A stretch of DNA of 64,000 nucleotides from Bacteroidales bacterium UBA1374. Its GTDB lineage: Bacteria; Bacteroidota; Bacteroidia; Bacteroidales; UBA932. Shown here piece by piece: positions 16,544 through 23,506 of this stretch. Location: the NCBI GenBank assembly GCA_002305545.1, contig DBRG01000017.1:124001-188000 (forward strand), read 5' to 3'. The position numbers and the translations under genes were made by a program. The notes beneath the pieces were generated by a model. That model saw only the letters and a program-made list of their open reading frames with translations. It made no database searches and was not told the DNA's origin. Within the stretch, counting starts at the first letter, position 1, and each line of letters starts with the position of its first letter.

Positions 16544-17143
16544 TTACACACTTTCGTAATTTTTACACTTAGTGATCCTAACTACCTCGGAATAGTTCAG
16601 GGTGTTTTTTGGTATATATCTGCCTTTCTCCACAAAAAAGAAATCATTCCAAAAGCCAAAAGGCTTACCCTCAAAGAAGGCATTGAGGGCATCACAAACG
16701 GTCTGGAGCTCTTGGTGCTTCTGTATTTCATTAGGATCCGTTAAATAATGACAGAAGGATTCCCGTAGGGCCTTTTCACTTTCGGCCGTTAATACAACTT
16801 CCCCGCCTTGTATAGATAAGAGTTCTTCCCTCTTTACGTGGCTGATTGAATGTACCTTCCATAGAAACCCTTCCATTGCATCTTGAGTAACCTTCATGTG
16901 GCTTTTCTTTAGAACTGGATTTCGAACTTCCAGAAGGTCTGCCTCAACCTGTTTTTTGTACTTTTCTTGGATCACTTCACAGTCATTGGACAATAGGTCT
17001 GTAAGTATCTCCTGGGTGACCTCAATTCCTAATTCTGCCAATTCCGGCACAATATGTTCGCTTAAATAATTTGCAAGCTGTCTGAGGCTTGAAACACAAT
17101 CGTCTGCCTGCGATGCTCGGTCGTTAATCAAAATTTTCTTCAT
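16544..17143 (-). CDS. hypothetical element protein, 199 residues
   Basis: Not recognised. A cytoplasmic-looking protein with mixed charge. The N-terminal half is predicted helical (SLRQLANYLSEHIVPELAELG); the C-terminal quarter is aromatic-rich (FEGKPFGFWNDFFFVEKG), which suggests a small folded domain. It ends in KCKNYESV. 6 bases after the 101-residue gene upstream. As one of the larger uncharacterised proteins of the element it is a candidate for host- or helper-directed function; that is speculation. Confidence 0.6.
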   Translation of the reverse strand: MKKILINDRASQADDCVSSLRQLANYLSEHIVPELAELGIEVTQEILTDLLSNDCEVIQEKYKKQVEADLLEVRNPVLKKSHMKVTQDAMEGFLWKVHSISHVKREELLSIQGGEVVLTAESEKALRESFCHYLTDPNEIQKHQELQTVCDALNAFFEGKPFGFWNDFFFVEKGRYIPKNTLNYSEVVRITKCKNYESV

Positions 17144-17149
17144 ATTCTT

Positions 17150-17455
17150 TTACTTTTTTAATCCTCTCGAGGGTTGTTCACTATTCAGGCCCCTAACAGC
17201 TGGCCGGATATGGCCCCGTTCTTCGGCTTTCCGGGCATCTCTCAACTTCCGGATTTCGGACATTGTGAAACTTCCAATTTTCGATTCCTGGGGAGTTTCC
17301 GGTTCTTTTGGTTTTTTTGGTTCCTGAGGATTCAGGATCCCCTGTGCTTGTTCTATCAAACCCTGCACCTCTGACAGTTTATCAAATCGGTCAATAATAG
17401 ACTGAACTTCTGCCTGGACTGCTTTTTTAATGCTTTCAAATAAATCTCTTTCCAT
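17150..17455 (-). CDS. hypothetical coiled-coil / proline-rich element protein, 101 residues
   Basis: Not recognised. Residues 1-43 form a likely amphipathic helix or coiled coil (ESIKKAVQAEVQSIIDRF), residues 44-58 a Lys-Pro-Glu linker (PKKPKEPETPQE), and residues 60-101 a basic tail (SEIRKLRDARKAEERGHIRP). The helix-linker-basic tail pattern suits a scaffold or nucleic-acid adaptor, but no family is apparent. It begins 21 bases after the 58-residue gene upstream. Confidence 0.55.
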   Translation of the reverse strand: MERDLFESIKKAVQAEVQSIIDRFDKLSEVQGLIEQAQGILNPQEPKKPKEPETPQESKIGSFTMSEIRKLRDARKAEERGHIRPAVRGLNSEQPSRGLKK

Positions 17456-17476
17456 AATCTGTTAATATTTAGTTAG

Positions 17477-17653
17477 TTAATTATCGGCCTCTTTTTTTTC
17501 GGCCACTCTTTTCATTAATTCAATAAATAAATCGGTTTTATTTATCTCTATGGCCTTATCGATCCAGGCCTGGGGGATCTCCAGAATACCACTCTGCAAG
17601 TCAAATGGAGTTTTGGCAGCCAACTCCATCAGCTCACCCATCAACGCTGCCAT
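17477..17653 (-). CDS. small element protein, 58 residues, paralogous to the gene at 17944-18312
   Basis: The ATG at 17653 is preceded by AAAGGAGATAAAGTA, a good ribosome site. The C-terminal 29 residues align without gaps to the C-terminus of the 122-residue gene upstream: 13 of 29 identical, including L-Q-x-G, I-P-x-x-W-x-D-x-A and I-N-K. Here the core reads LEIPQAWIDKAIEINK; there it reads MDIPKSWVDQAAQINK. It therefore seems to be a shortened paralogue holding only the C-terminal module, made either by partial duplication or by loss of the N-terminal part. Function unknown. Confidence 0.6.
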   Translation of the reverse strand: MAALMGELMELAAKTPFDLQSGILEIPQAWIDKAIEINKTDLFIELMKRVAEKKEADN

Positions 17654-17776
17654 TACTTTATCTCCTTTAATGATTTTTATCCCTTGTTTACTTACACTTT
17701 TTTATACCTTCTTACATTCTTTGCAAAATATCAACTATCTATTTGTTAGTGCTTTAAGTTTCTTAAAAAAGAGGTG

Positions 17777-17890
17777 CTATTTAACATAATAAATGTTTTG
17801 TGCATCATTTTTTGCGTATACTTTGATTTTGTCATTTTCAAGGCCATTTTCTGATAATATGGAAGTGTAAGGCTTTGAAAAGACTGACAT
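17777..17890 (-). CDS. possible 37-residue small protein
   Basis: Open frame MSVFSKPYTSILSENG to a TAG at 17777, polar with balanced composition (DKIKVYAKNDAQNIYYVK at the end). No strong ribosome site (AAAGTGGGTAA precedes the ATG). It fills part of the 290-base gap between two recognised small genes. It may be spurious. Confidence 0.28.
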   Translation of the reverse strand: MSVFSKPYTSILSENGLENDKIKVYAKNDAQNIYYVK

Positions 17891-17943
17891 TTACCCACTT
17901 TTTCAACATCATTTTCATCTGACAAAAAGGCAGTTACAAAATA

Positions 17944-18312
17944 TTATCTTATCTTGTGATCCATCATACTTGCAGCCACCATCACATCAAGAAAAGGGCT
18001 TCGTTTATTAATCTGGGCTGCCTGATCTACCCAGGACTTCGGGATATCCATCTGGCCATCTTGCAGTCCTTTGAGCATGACAAGCCATGATTCCCTATCT
18101 GAAGCGACAACCGGAACCTCAATATTGTAATCTTCGATTGTCTTGCCTTCTGCCTGGATTGCTGCGGTAACGATTTCTTTCATTTGCTGCATTGCTTCCA
18201 CATAGTCAGATAACATCAATGCTAACTCTGGGATTACCAACAAGTTGATTTTCCCGGTTTTCAGGGCTTTTTTGATCTCTTTTTTAAGGTGTTCATCTAC
18301 AACTGCTCTCAT
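17944..18312 (-). CDS. hypothetical element protein, 122 residues
   Basis: Not recognised. The N-terminal ~70 residues are predicted helical (HLKKEIKKALKTGKINLLV, ALMLSDYVEAMQQMKEIV); the C-terminal ~45 residues carry the IPKSWVDQAAQINK module shared with the 58-residue gene downstream. Its ATG overlaps the stop of the GRP-motif gene (18309-18312, ATGA), so the two proteins are probably made in fixed proportion and may interact. In phage modules, pairs of small coupled genes are often packaging or adaptor proteins, but nothing here proves that. Confidence 0.65.
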   Translation of the reverse strand: MRAVVDEHLKKEIKKALKTGKINLLVIPELALMLSDYVEAMQQMKEIVTAAIQAEGKTIEDYNIEVPVVASDRESWLVMLKGLQDGQMDIPKSWVDQAAQINKRSPFLDVMVAASMMDHKIR

Positions 18313-18602
18313 AACAATTCATTTTTTAAATTTTCAATAATAGCCTCCAACTGTTCATCGGAAAGACTGCTTAGGTTGATATTATTATCCGACACTTGCA
18401 ACCTGGGTGCGATATAGGGCAGCAAACGGCAGAGAATATCGAATTGATCCTTTACCGGCAGTTTATCCATTTCGTTTGCCAATTTTCTGAAACGCCTCGT
18501 AAACAAGCCGGTCAGCTCCTCCTTAACGCTTCGGGAAAGCTTGTTTTTTGTTCCTTTCGGCCTTCCGTTTGGATTTCCCGATACCCCCTTTTCGAATTTC
18601 AT
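18309..18602 (-). CDS. GNPNGRPKG-motif protein (DUF5681-like), 97 residues
   Basis: N-terminal basic motif GNPNGRPKGTKNK followed by SRSVKEELTGLFTRRFRKL and an acidic helical C-terminus (SSLSDEQLEAIIENLKNELL). This N-terminal motif is common in small proteins of phages and integrative elements, some annotated as terminase-small-subunit-like or DUF5681; I can assign the motif, not the function. A strong ribosome site (AGGAGG, 7 bases before the ATG) suggests high translation, unusual for Bacteroidota. Coupled by ATGA to the 122-residue gene. Confidence 0.65.
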   Translation of the reverse strand: MKFEKGVSGNPNGRPKGTKNKLSRSVKEELTGLFTRRFRKLANEMDKLPVKDQFDILCRLLPYIAPRLQVSDNNINLSSLSDEQLEAIIENLKNELL

Positions 18603-18721
18603 TTGTGTCCTCCTGTTTTCTATCTCTGTTACTACTCCTGTTAATTGCCTGAATAATAACGTGTTAAAGTTTTAATACTAAATATGTTATTGGCTTTTGG
18701 CCGTTTCTTTTTTCCTGTATT

Positions 18722-19114
18722 TTAATTATTGTGCATTGCTGCCTGGTTAATAATGGTGGTAACATCGGCCAGCTCCCTACAAAGGATATATTCCCCTCCG
18801 GCCGCCTTGATTTCTTCTGCACAGTGTATTTGTGCCTCACTCAAAGTGTCTCGGCCCACTTTAACCTCAACCCCGTAAAATCGCCCAAATGGACCGATCA
18901 GGACAATGTCAGGGAAGCCCTGTCTTGTATGGCTTTTTCTATATCTGCCTGTCCTCTGGTCGTAAATTCCCATATTATTAATTCTGGATGCAAAGAAGCC
19001 CCTGGACCTGGCCCAGCGAAGGATCAACCTGGTAAGCTCGTTAGCTGAGGGCTGGCCGGGTTTTTTGTACCTGGATCGCAGAACTTCTTTTTGTGTAAAT
19101 AGTGTTTCTCTCAT
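18722..19114 (-). CDS. VRR-NUC domain nuclease
   Basis: 130 residues. A PD-(D/E)XK-type endonuclease fold of the VRR-NUC family: GFPDIVLIGPFGRFYGVEVK holds the catalytic Asp and the E-V-K pair, and GRDTLSEAQIHCAEEIKAAG is the conserved downstream helix. Stand-alone VRR-NUC proteins of this size are typical of phages and their relatives, where they probably cleave branched or replicating DNA. The gene lies just after the palindromic tract that follows the RepA-like ATPase, so a role in element replication or resolution is a reasonable inference. Confidence 0.85.
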   Translation of the reverse strand: MRETLFTQKEVLRSRYKKPGQPSANELTRLILRWARSRGFFASRINNMGIYDQRTGRYRKSHTRQGFPDIVLIGPFGRFYGVEVKVGRDTLSEAQIHCAEEIKAAGGEYILCRELADVTTIINQAAMHNN

Positions 19115-19131
19115 TTATATTTCCCCCCTTA

Positions 19132-19243
19132 AGTATACGGGTATATATGTGGTATATCTTTGGTATATGTATACCATGGTATATTGGTAGGTATACGAGT
19201 ATACCGGCCTATATATATAGGCCGTATACCGTATACCATATAC
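19132..19243. repeat. GTATAC-rich palindromic tract, candidate replication origin
   Basis: 112 bases dense in related short repeats. GTATAC occurs six times (19133, 19169, 19191, 19199, 19224, 19231) and TGGTATAT three times as a direct repeat (19150, 19161, 19177). A 20-bp perfect palindrome at 19205-19224 (core GGCCTATATATATAGGCC) is flanked by GTATAC on both sides, making a near-perfect cruciform arm from 19199 to 19229 with one bulged base; ATACCATGGTAT at 19171-19182 is a second palindrome. It lies directly downstream of the RepA-like ATPase. Iteron-type origins have this appearance; a cluster of operators is the alternative. Confidence 0.6.
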
Positions 19244-20263
19244 CTACACCATATATATCCGTCTGGAATACTCATCGCCATTCTTTATTAGTATACCTAA
19301 ATCCATCGCTTCAGGCAGGTGTTTTTTTGCTGTGGCCTCTGCTAATCCGGTAGCTTCCATATATGAAGAAATGAGCTTGGTATAGGTAAGTGATGTACCA
19401 GGCTCCATGAAACGATTAAAATTTTCTGTAATGGTATTCTTGCGTTTTTCTGAAGGAGTTAATGGAGAGGCAACAAAAACCTCTTGTGGCAGTCCATCTT
19501 CGCCAATCTGGAAAGTAAAGGCCTCATCAATTGGTAAGTTCCTGGTGTCTGTTTGGGTGACCTTATAGAATGATCTTTCATCGTCTCCGGATCTGGAAAC
19601 CTGGTAAACTTCTGAGCTCTTATTTGTTAATTCGGTCCCTGCGTGACCTCTCATATTTTGATCGGCTTTGTTTTCGTGCAATACGGCTATCAGGGCGCAC
19701 TGGAAAACCTTAGTAATTTTCATTAAAAGGCTTATCAGGTAGTGGCTCTCTTTTATGTCGTTAAAGTCGACTAATAGATCCCGGATCCCGTCTATTATAA
19801 CAATGTCGGGCTTTGAATTCTCAACCAACATTTCAAGGGCCTGAGTTCGTTCCTCTGCTGTGAATTCCCGGAGGTTAAAGGGTAATATCCGTTTGTTGTC
19901 CTGCTCTGGCAAACCGGCCATTCTTAGGGCCTTTTTAATGATTCTCTGGGTGTTTGATAGGCTTTGTTCCGTATCTATATAAAGAACCTTTAAGTCCTTC
20001 ACCAATGCCCCAAATCCGGCAAATTTCCCATTAAGAACAGTTGCCACAAGCACCGATAAGTAGCATGTTTTTCCACTTTTAGCTCGGCCTTTTATTGCCG
20101 TTATATCCCCACGTACCAGGAAACCCCTTCCCTTGTATGACATTAAGAATTCCTGGCCTTTGAACTCCTGAGTAACAGATACAAAGCAACCCATCAGCCG
20201 TTCTTCTGAAAGCTCTCTCGGACGGCTAATGCCGATCTTGGATAAGACTTCTTTATTTATCAT
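19244..20263 (-). CDS. RepA-like AAA ATPase / replicative helicase
   Basis: 339 residues. RecA-fold ATPase of the RepA/AAA_25 type found in plasmid and integrative-element replication. Walker A is GRAKSGKTC near residue 62, Walker B is DIVIIDGIRDLL near residue 155, then a sensor segment VLHENKADQNMRGHAGTEL as in hexameric RepA helicases. The C-terminal ~80 residues (TYTKLISSYMEATGLAEATAK) look like a winged-helix domain that could bind DNA. Starts as ATGA on the stop of the upstream gene; the palindromic tract begins right after its stop. Likely drives replication of the excised element. Confidence 0.85.
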   Translation of the reverse strand: MINKEVLSKIGISRPRELSEERLMGCFVSVTQEFKGQEFLMSYKGRGFLVRGDITAIKGRAKSGKTCYLSVLVATVLNGKFAGFGALVKDLKVLYIDTEQSLSNTQRIIKKALRMAGLPEQDNKRILPFNLREFTAEERTQALEMLVENSKPDIVIIDGIRDLLVDFNDIKESHYLISLLMKITKVFQCALIAVLHENKADQNMRGHAGTELTNKSSEVYQVSRSGDDERSFYKVTQTDTRNLPIDEAFTFQIGEDGLPQEVFVASPLTPSEKRKNTITENFNRFMEPGTSLTYTKLISSYMEATGLAEATAKKHLPEAMDLGILIKNGDEYSRRIYMV

Positions 20264-20769
20264 GAGCCACCCTCTTTATAAGTACAAATAACCGCTTTCC
20301 TGGTCATCAGATCTATGGTCGCTATATCCTTTCCGCTCATTCTTAGTGGGAGGGTAATTATTACAGCACCCAGGCCTTTTGGTAGCTGTTTTAAGTAGCT
20401 ATGAATAAGGCCCCAGACTTCGTATTTCTGCTGTTCCAGGTCGTTGATTGCCTCTTGAATTTCTGTGAGTTCATCTACAAGAATACCCCTCTGTTTTTCG
20501 GTCATCCCCCCCCCAAATCTCTGAAGACGCCACTCTCTGCTTGCTTCAAGTTTCCTCAGACCGGAAAGGGGATCCGGGAGGCAGTTTAATTTTAGATCTC
20601 GATTTTCAAAAACAGCACCTATTTCCGACTGAGTGCAAAACTCGGCAGCTGCCTGTAAAGTACGGGCTACATTGCTATTAATTTGCTTATATGCAGAATT
20701 TTGCTCATCTCTGACCCCGAATTCATCTTCTGTTTCAGCGCCTGCCAGGGCGCTTTCTTTTTTTCCCAT
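20260..20769 (-). CDS. hypothetical protein coupled to the RepA-like ATPase
   Basis: Not recognised. Start chosen at 20769 (MGKKESALAG), which has GGAGG five bases upstream; an ATG at 20781 is an alternative. 169 residues: an N-terminal helical part, a central stretch (LRKLEASREWRLQRF), then GGGM encoded by a run of nine G (20506-20514), a coiled-coil helix (VDELTEIQEAINDLEQQKYE), and a beta-rich C-terminus (GAVIITLPLRMSGKDIAT). Its stop overlaps the ATPase start (ATGA), which suggests a replication partner such as a loader or primase-related factor; unproven. Confidence 0.6.
   Translation of the reverse strand: MGKKESALAGAETEDEFGVRDEQNSAYKQINSNVARTLQAAAEFCTQSEIGAVFENRDLKLNCLPDPLSGLRKLEASREWRLQRFGGGMTEKQRGILVDELTEIQEAINDLEQQKYEVWGLIHSYLKQLPKGLGAVIITLPLRMSGKDIATIDLMTRKAVICTYKEGGS
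20506..20514. repeat. nine-base G tract inside a coding region
   Basis: On the minus strand TTT is followed by nine G and then ATGACC, encoding F-G-G-G-M-T. Tracts of this length are prone to slippage, and the ATG right after the G-run could also serve as an internal start. Confidence 0.85.
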
Positions 20770-20789
20770 CTCCGCCTCCATCTCTCTTT

Positions 20790-20981
20790 TTATAAATTTA
20801 CACCACTTGCCAACGCTTCGTCGATGACATCCGCATCCCAACAGAAGACTTTACCGATTTTCCATTGGGGCAGTTTTCCTTCGTTGGCTATGCGCCATGC
20901 TGAATTGTAACCGCATCCCAGGTATTCGCTCAGGGCCGGAATCCCCCTTAAAACCCGTTTTTCATTTTTAATGTGTCCCAT
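20790..20981 (-). CDS. DUF3853-type helix-turn-helix protein
   Basis: 63 residues. The segment GIPALSEYLGCGYNSAWRIA followed by EGKLPQWKIGKVFCWDADVI matches DUF3853, a small MerR/excisionase-like HTH family of Bacteroidota mobile elements. Small HTH proteins placed between an integrase and a replication module often act as excisionase or as an early regulator; that is the likely role here. It ends 9-21 bases before the next gene, so it is the first gene of the replication operon. Confidence 0.75.
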   Translation of the reverse strand: MGHIKNEKRVLRGIPALSEYLGCGYNSAWRIANEGKLPQWKIGKVFCWDADVIDEALASGVNL

Positions 20982-21168
20982 TACTTTTTTGTATTATTTA
21001 ACTACTCGCAAAGTAACAGGCTCTATATAGTGGCCGCAAGGGTAAAATCGGGGGGGGGAGAAAGAAAAAAAACAATCAAAAAAAATGCGCCAATTGTTTA
21101 TCAATCAGAGCAATAATAATGCTATAAAAAATTACCCAATTGGGGCAATATCGGGGATTTTAGGGGTC
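20982..21168. other. intergenic region with a nine-base G tract (21050-21058)
   Basis: 187 bases between the DUF3853 gene and the unknown 274-residue gene. Contains G9 at 21050-21058 followed by A-rich sequence, and a weak minus-strand -7 box (TTACTTTG, one mismatch) near 21012. This is probably the promoter and control region of the replication operon; the G tract lies about 70 bases before the DUF3853 start. Confidence 0.5.
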
Positions 21169-21993
21169 TTACGTTAATGCTTGATTTTTCAGGTTTTTTT
21201 CGATCGATTCTGCTATGTGCGAAGTTATCCTGTCGGTCCTCTTTTTGCAATATTTTTCATATGTAACACTTCCCCCAAAGGAGTCCAAAAACGGCTTCAG
21301 CTCGGCATGGGAATCAAAAAGTTTTTCTTTCGTGAAGTTTATTATGTTCATAAAGACATTGGACTTCCCTTTGGCAATTTTCAAAACCTGACCATCCTGA
21401 TATTCTGTAAAGCCCTTATAAAATTTTGCCCTGCTTAACGTTTCAAACACCCCGTATTTTGCCAGAAAGTCAAATAATTTCTCCACGTCATCAGGTACAT
21501 ATTTGCCGATCCCGACCCATGCTGCACCGCTCTTAGTGGCATGGAGAAACTTTTTATATTCATCCATTGCGACAAGGCCGGTACTCGATTTTAAATAATC
21601 CCAACGCCCTAAAGATGTGTCCTGATTAAAAGACGAGATTTCTTTTGTCATTTTTATTATCCTTTCACGCCCTTCATCTATTCGGGCCAACTCAAAATCA
21701 ATGAAAACATCAAGCGAAGTTCCGTCTGTTTCGTTTTTCCATTGTTTGAAATCCGCATTCAGTTTGTCATCAAAATCAACCATTCCAAATTCATCTTTCA
21801 ACAAGCCCATCTTCACAAAAAGCTGTCTTACCTTTTTTGTATTGTCATCATCTTTCTTATCCACAATTATCTTAATGATATCGTGCTTTACAACCTCCTT
21901 AGTATCGGTATTCTCCGACACAATGAAAGTGTTGACTACATTAGCTTTTGATTGTTCCGTTGACTGTTCTGTTGACTGTTTTGATCTTTTCAT
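21169..21993 (-). CDS. hypothetical element protein, 274 residues
   Basis: Not recognised. Starts with a Ser/Thr/Glu/Gln repeat (STEQSTEQS) encoded by a 12-base tandem repeat, then a Lys/Asp-rich linker, and from about residue 55 a folded, mostly helical protein (VRQLFVKMGLLKDEFGMVDF, KYVPDDVEKLFDFLAKYG). No signal peptide. GGGAGGG lies 7 bases before the ATG, a strong ribosome site. It is 18 bases after the integrase stop and so probably cotranscribed with it. Position between int and the HTH gene suggests an element regulator or maintenance factor; nothing in the sequence proves it. Confidence 0.65.
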   Translation of the reverse strand: MKRSKQSTEQSTEQSKANVVNTFIVSENTDTKEVVKHDIIKIIVDKKDDDNTKKVRQLFVKMGLLKDEFGMVDFDDKLNADFKQWKNETDGTSLDVFIDFELARIDEGRERIIKMTKEISSFNQDTSLGRWDYLKSSTGLVAMDEYKKFLHATKSGAAWVGIGKYVPDDVEKLFDFLAKYGVFETLSRAKFYKGFTEYQDGQVLKIAKGKSNVFMNIINFTKEKLFDSHAELKPFLDSFGGSVTYEKYCKKRTDRITSHIAESIEKNLKNQALT

Positions 21994-22011
21994 CTTGCAA
22001 CCCTCCCATGT

Positions 22012-23322
22012 TTAATATGATTCTGGATCAATAAATAATTTACCGTTGATTTCCTTTCGCTTACGTGGTGATGCCATTCCCTGATACCCTCTAAGAATGT
22101 TTTTTCCATTGCTGTGACCCACCATGCCATCAATAAAGGCATCTGACACCATGTGCCAGGTTAAAGTGGTGATGTAACTATTGCGTGATGTTGAGGGTGA
22201 TGCCGGTCTGATGTTAAGATCCCGGCACACCTCAATCATTCCCGCTCTAATAGCCTTATTGAAGTCATGCACCCTATTGGTGATGGCTGCCTCTGTATGT
22301 GCATCCAAAAGTATTTGCGGGAAAACACGCCCGCCCATCGTAGGCTCCGTTCCGTATTTCTTGAGCATAGCGGCCAGCTCCGGGATAACCGGGATACATA
22401 CTCGGACGGGCTTTTTGTGCCTGGTCTTTTCTCTGACATAGCTCAATTCATCATCAAGAAAATAGTGCTTATCATAAGTCAGGGTAGCCAAATCTCTTAG
22501 ATTGGAACCGTTACACATGTAAAGGATCAGCCACCAATCAGCCCATTCCTTCTGAGGCCCCTCATAATCCCTTACTTTTATTATATCCGCCACAACAAGA
22601 AAATCGTGTTGCCTGCGCTCCCCCTCTGGGATCTTGAACTTGGGAACGGAACGGATCAGCCGGTTCCTGTGAAGTTCTCGCAGAACTCCCCGGAAGGCCC
22701 TCAGGTAAAAAGACTGGGTGGCCAGTGAGTTTCCCTTGCGTTCCATATACAAAATCCAGCTTTGAATCATGTCAACCGTGACGTCCTTTGGTGTGATACT
22801 TGTCTTGCGCCCCGTAATGGTTGTTCTGCGGCTCTTTGAACCACCTTCCTCAATCCTGCGAACTTCGCACCCCAAAGACTTATAAAAACTCGACGCGGCG
22901 CTTGAAAACTGATTTTTGGTTTGCGTTGTTTTTTTGGTCTGCGCATAGCTTAGCCAGTAGTCCAGCAGGGTGACGTTGTTCGACGTGCCCCTTTTGCTCA
23001 AAATTGACCTTAACGCCTCAAGGGAAAACAAACTCTGCTCATGCAGTGTGATTACTTCGTTTACCACCTTATCAAAAACTTTTTCCACTTGCGACTTAAT
23101 GGCCGAGAATTCGCCTCTTACGCCCTTTGCCTGGACAACCCTTTCATAACCCTCAGGGGTGAGCCTTATCCCTGTGCGATAATACCATGTTTTTCGCTGA
23201 TATATAACGCGTACCGATACCGGCAACAATTCATCCCTTTTGTGGCGAGTGTCCAGCGTGGCGCTAATAAAGACCCCTTCAACCTGCCTTGTGAAAATTG
23301 GAGAAATGCCTGATGTTTTCAT
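22012..23322 (-). CDS. int: tyrosine integrase of the element
   Basis: 436 residues. Three-part Bacteroidota-type integrase: N-terminal arm-binding domain (FISATLDTRHKRDELLPVSV), SAM-like core-binding domain about residues 120-230 (DMIQSWILYMERKGNSLATQ), and a C-terminal catalytic domain. Catalytic residues seen: Arg I in NGSNLRDLATL, Arg II in STSRNSYITTL, His III in VGHSNGKNILRGY and the nucleophilic Tyr at the end of that motif. The usual His of the HxxRH box II is replaced by Ser (and the second His by Asn), a variant. It is 184 bases from attR and reads away from it. Confidence 0.93.
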   Translation of the reverse strand: MKTSGISPIFTRQVEGVFISATLDTRHKRDELLPVSVRVIYQRKTWYYRTGIRLTPEGYERVVQAKGVRGEFSAIKSQVEKVFDKVVNEVITLHEQSLFSLEALRSILSKRGTSNNVTLLDYWLSYAQTKKTTQTKNQFSSAASSFYKSLGCEVRRIEEGGSKSRRTTITGRKTSITPKDVTVDMIQSWILYMERKGNSLATQSFYLRAFRGVLRELHRNRLIRSVPKFKIPEGERRQHDFLVVADIIKVRDYEGPQKEWADWWLILYMCNGSNLRDLATLTYDKHYFLDDELSYVREKTRHKKPVRVCIPVIPELAAMLKKYGTEPTMGGRVFPQILLDAHTEAAITNRVHDFNKAIRAGMIEVCRDLNIRPASPSTSRNSYITTLTWHMVSDAFIDGMVGHSNGKNILRGYQGMASPRKRKEINGKLFIDPESY

Positions 23323-23356
23323 GATAACTTACAATTAAGTTTTCCATAAATCCCAA

Positions 23357-23381
23357 TTTTTGGGAAAACAAAGGGAAAACA
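23357..23381. repeat. right integrase arm-type repeat (25 bp)
   Basis: Identical to 15684-15708 in the same orientation, with GGGAAAACA twice. It overlaps the integrase -7 box by two bases, so integrase bound here could repress its own gene. Confidence 0.65.
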
Positions 23382-23411
23382 AAATTATAAATTATTAACA
23401 ATATAAACAAA
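23380..23411 (-). promoter_or_regulatory. promoter of the integrase gene
   Basis: Minus-strand TTTG (23408-23411), 20-base spacer, TAATTTTG (23380-23387): both halves of the Bacteroidota consensus with ideal spacing. The integrase ATG is 57 bases downstream, with the right arm repeat in the leader. Confidence 0.7.
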
Positions 23412-23506
23412 TGGTAAAAAATGATGTTAAATGCTTATTATACTATTTACCAGAGGTTTATAAAGTTTTGGAAAGTTATGCAAAGGAGGAAAAACGAACA
23501 AAAAAC

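Noticed and set aside
19132..19243. CRISPR array
   Set aside because: The repeats are 6-8 bases and irregularly spaced, with no spacers and no cas genes; nothing elsewhere in the window looks like an array.
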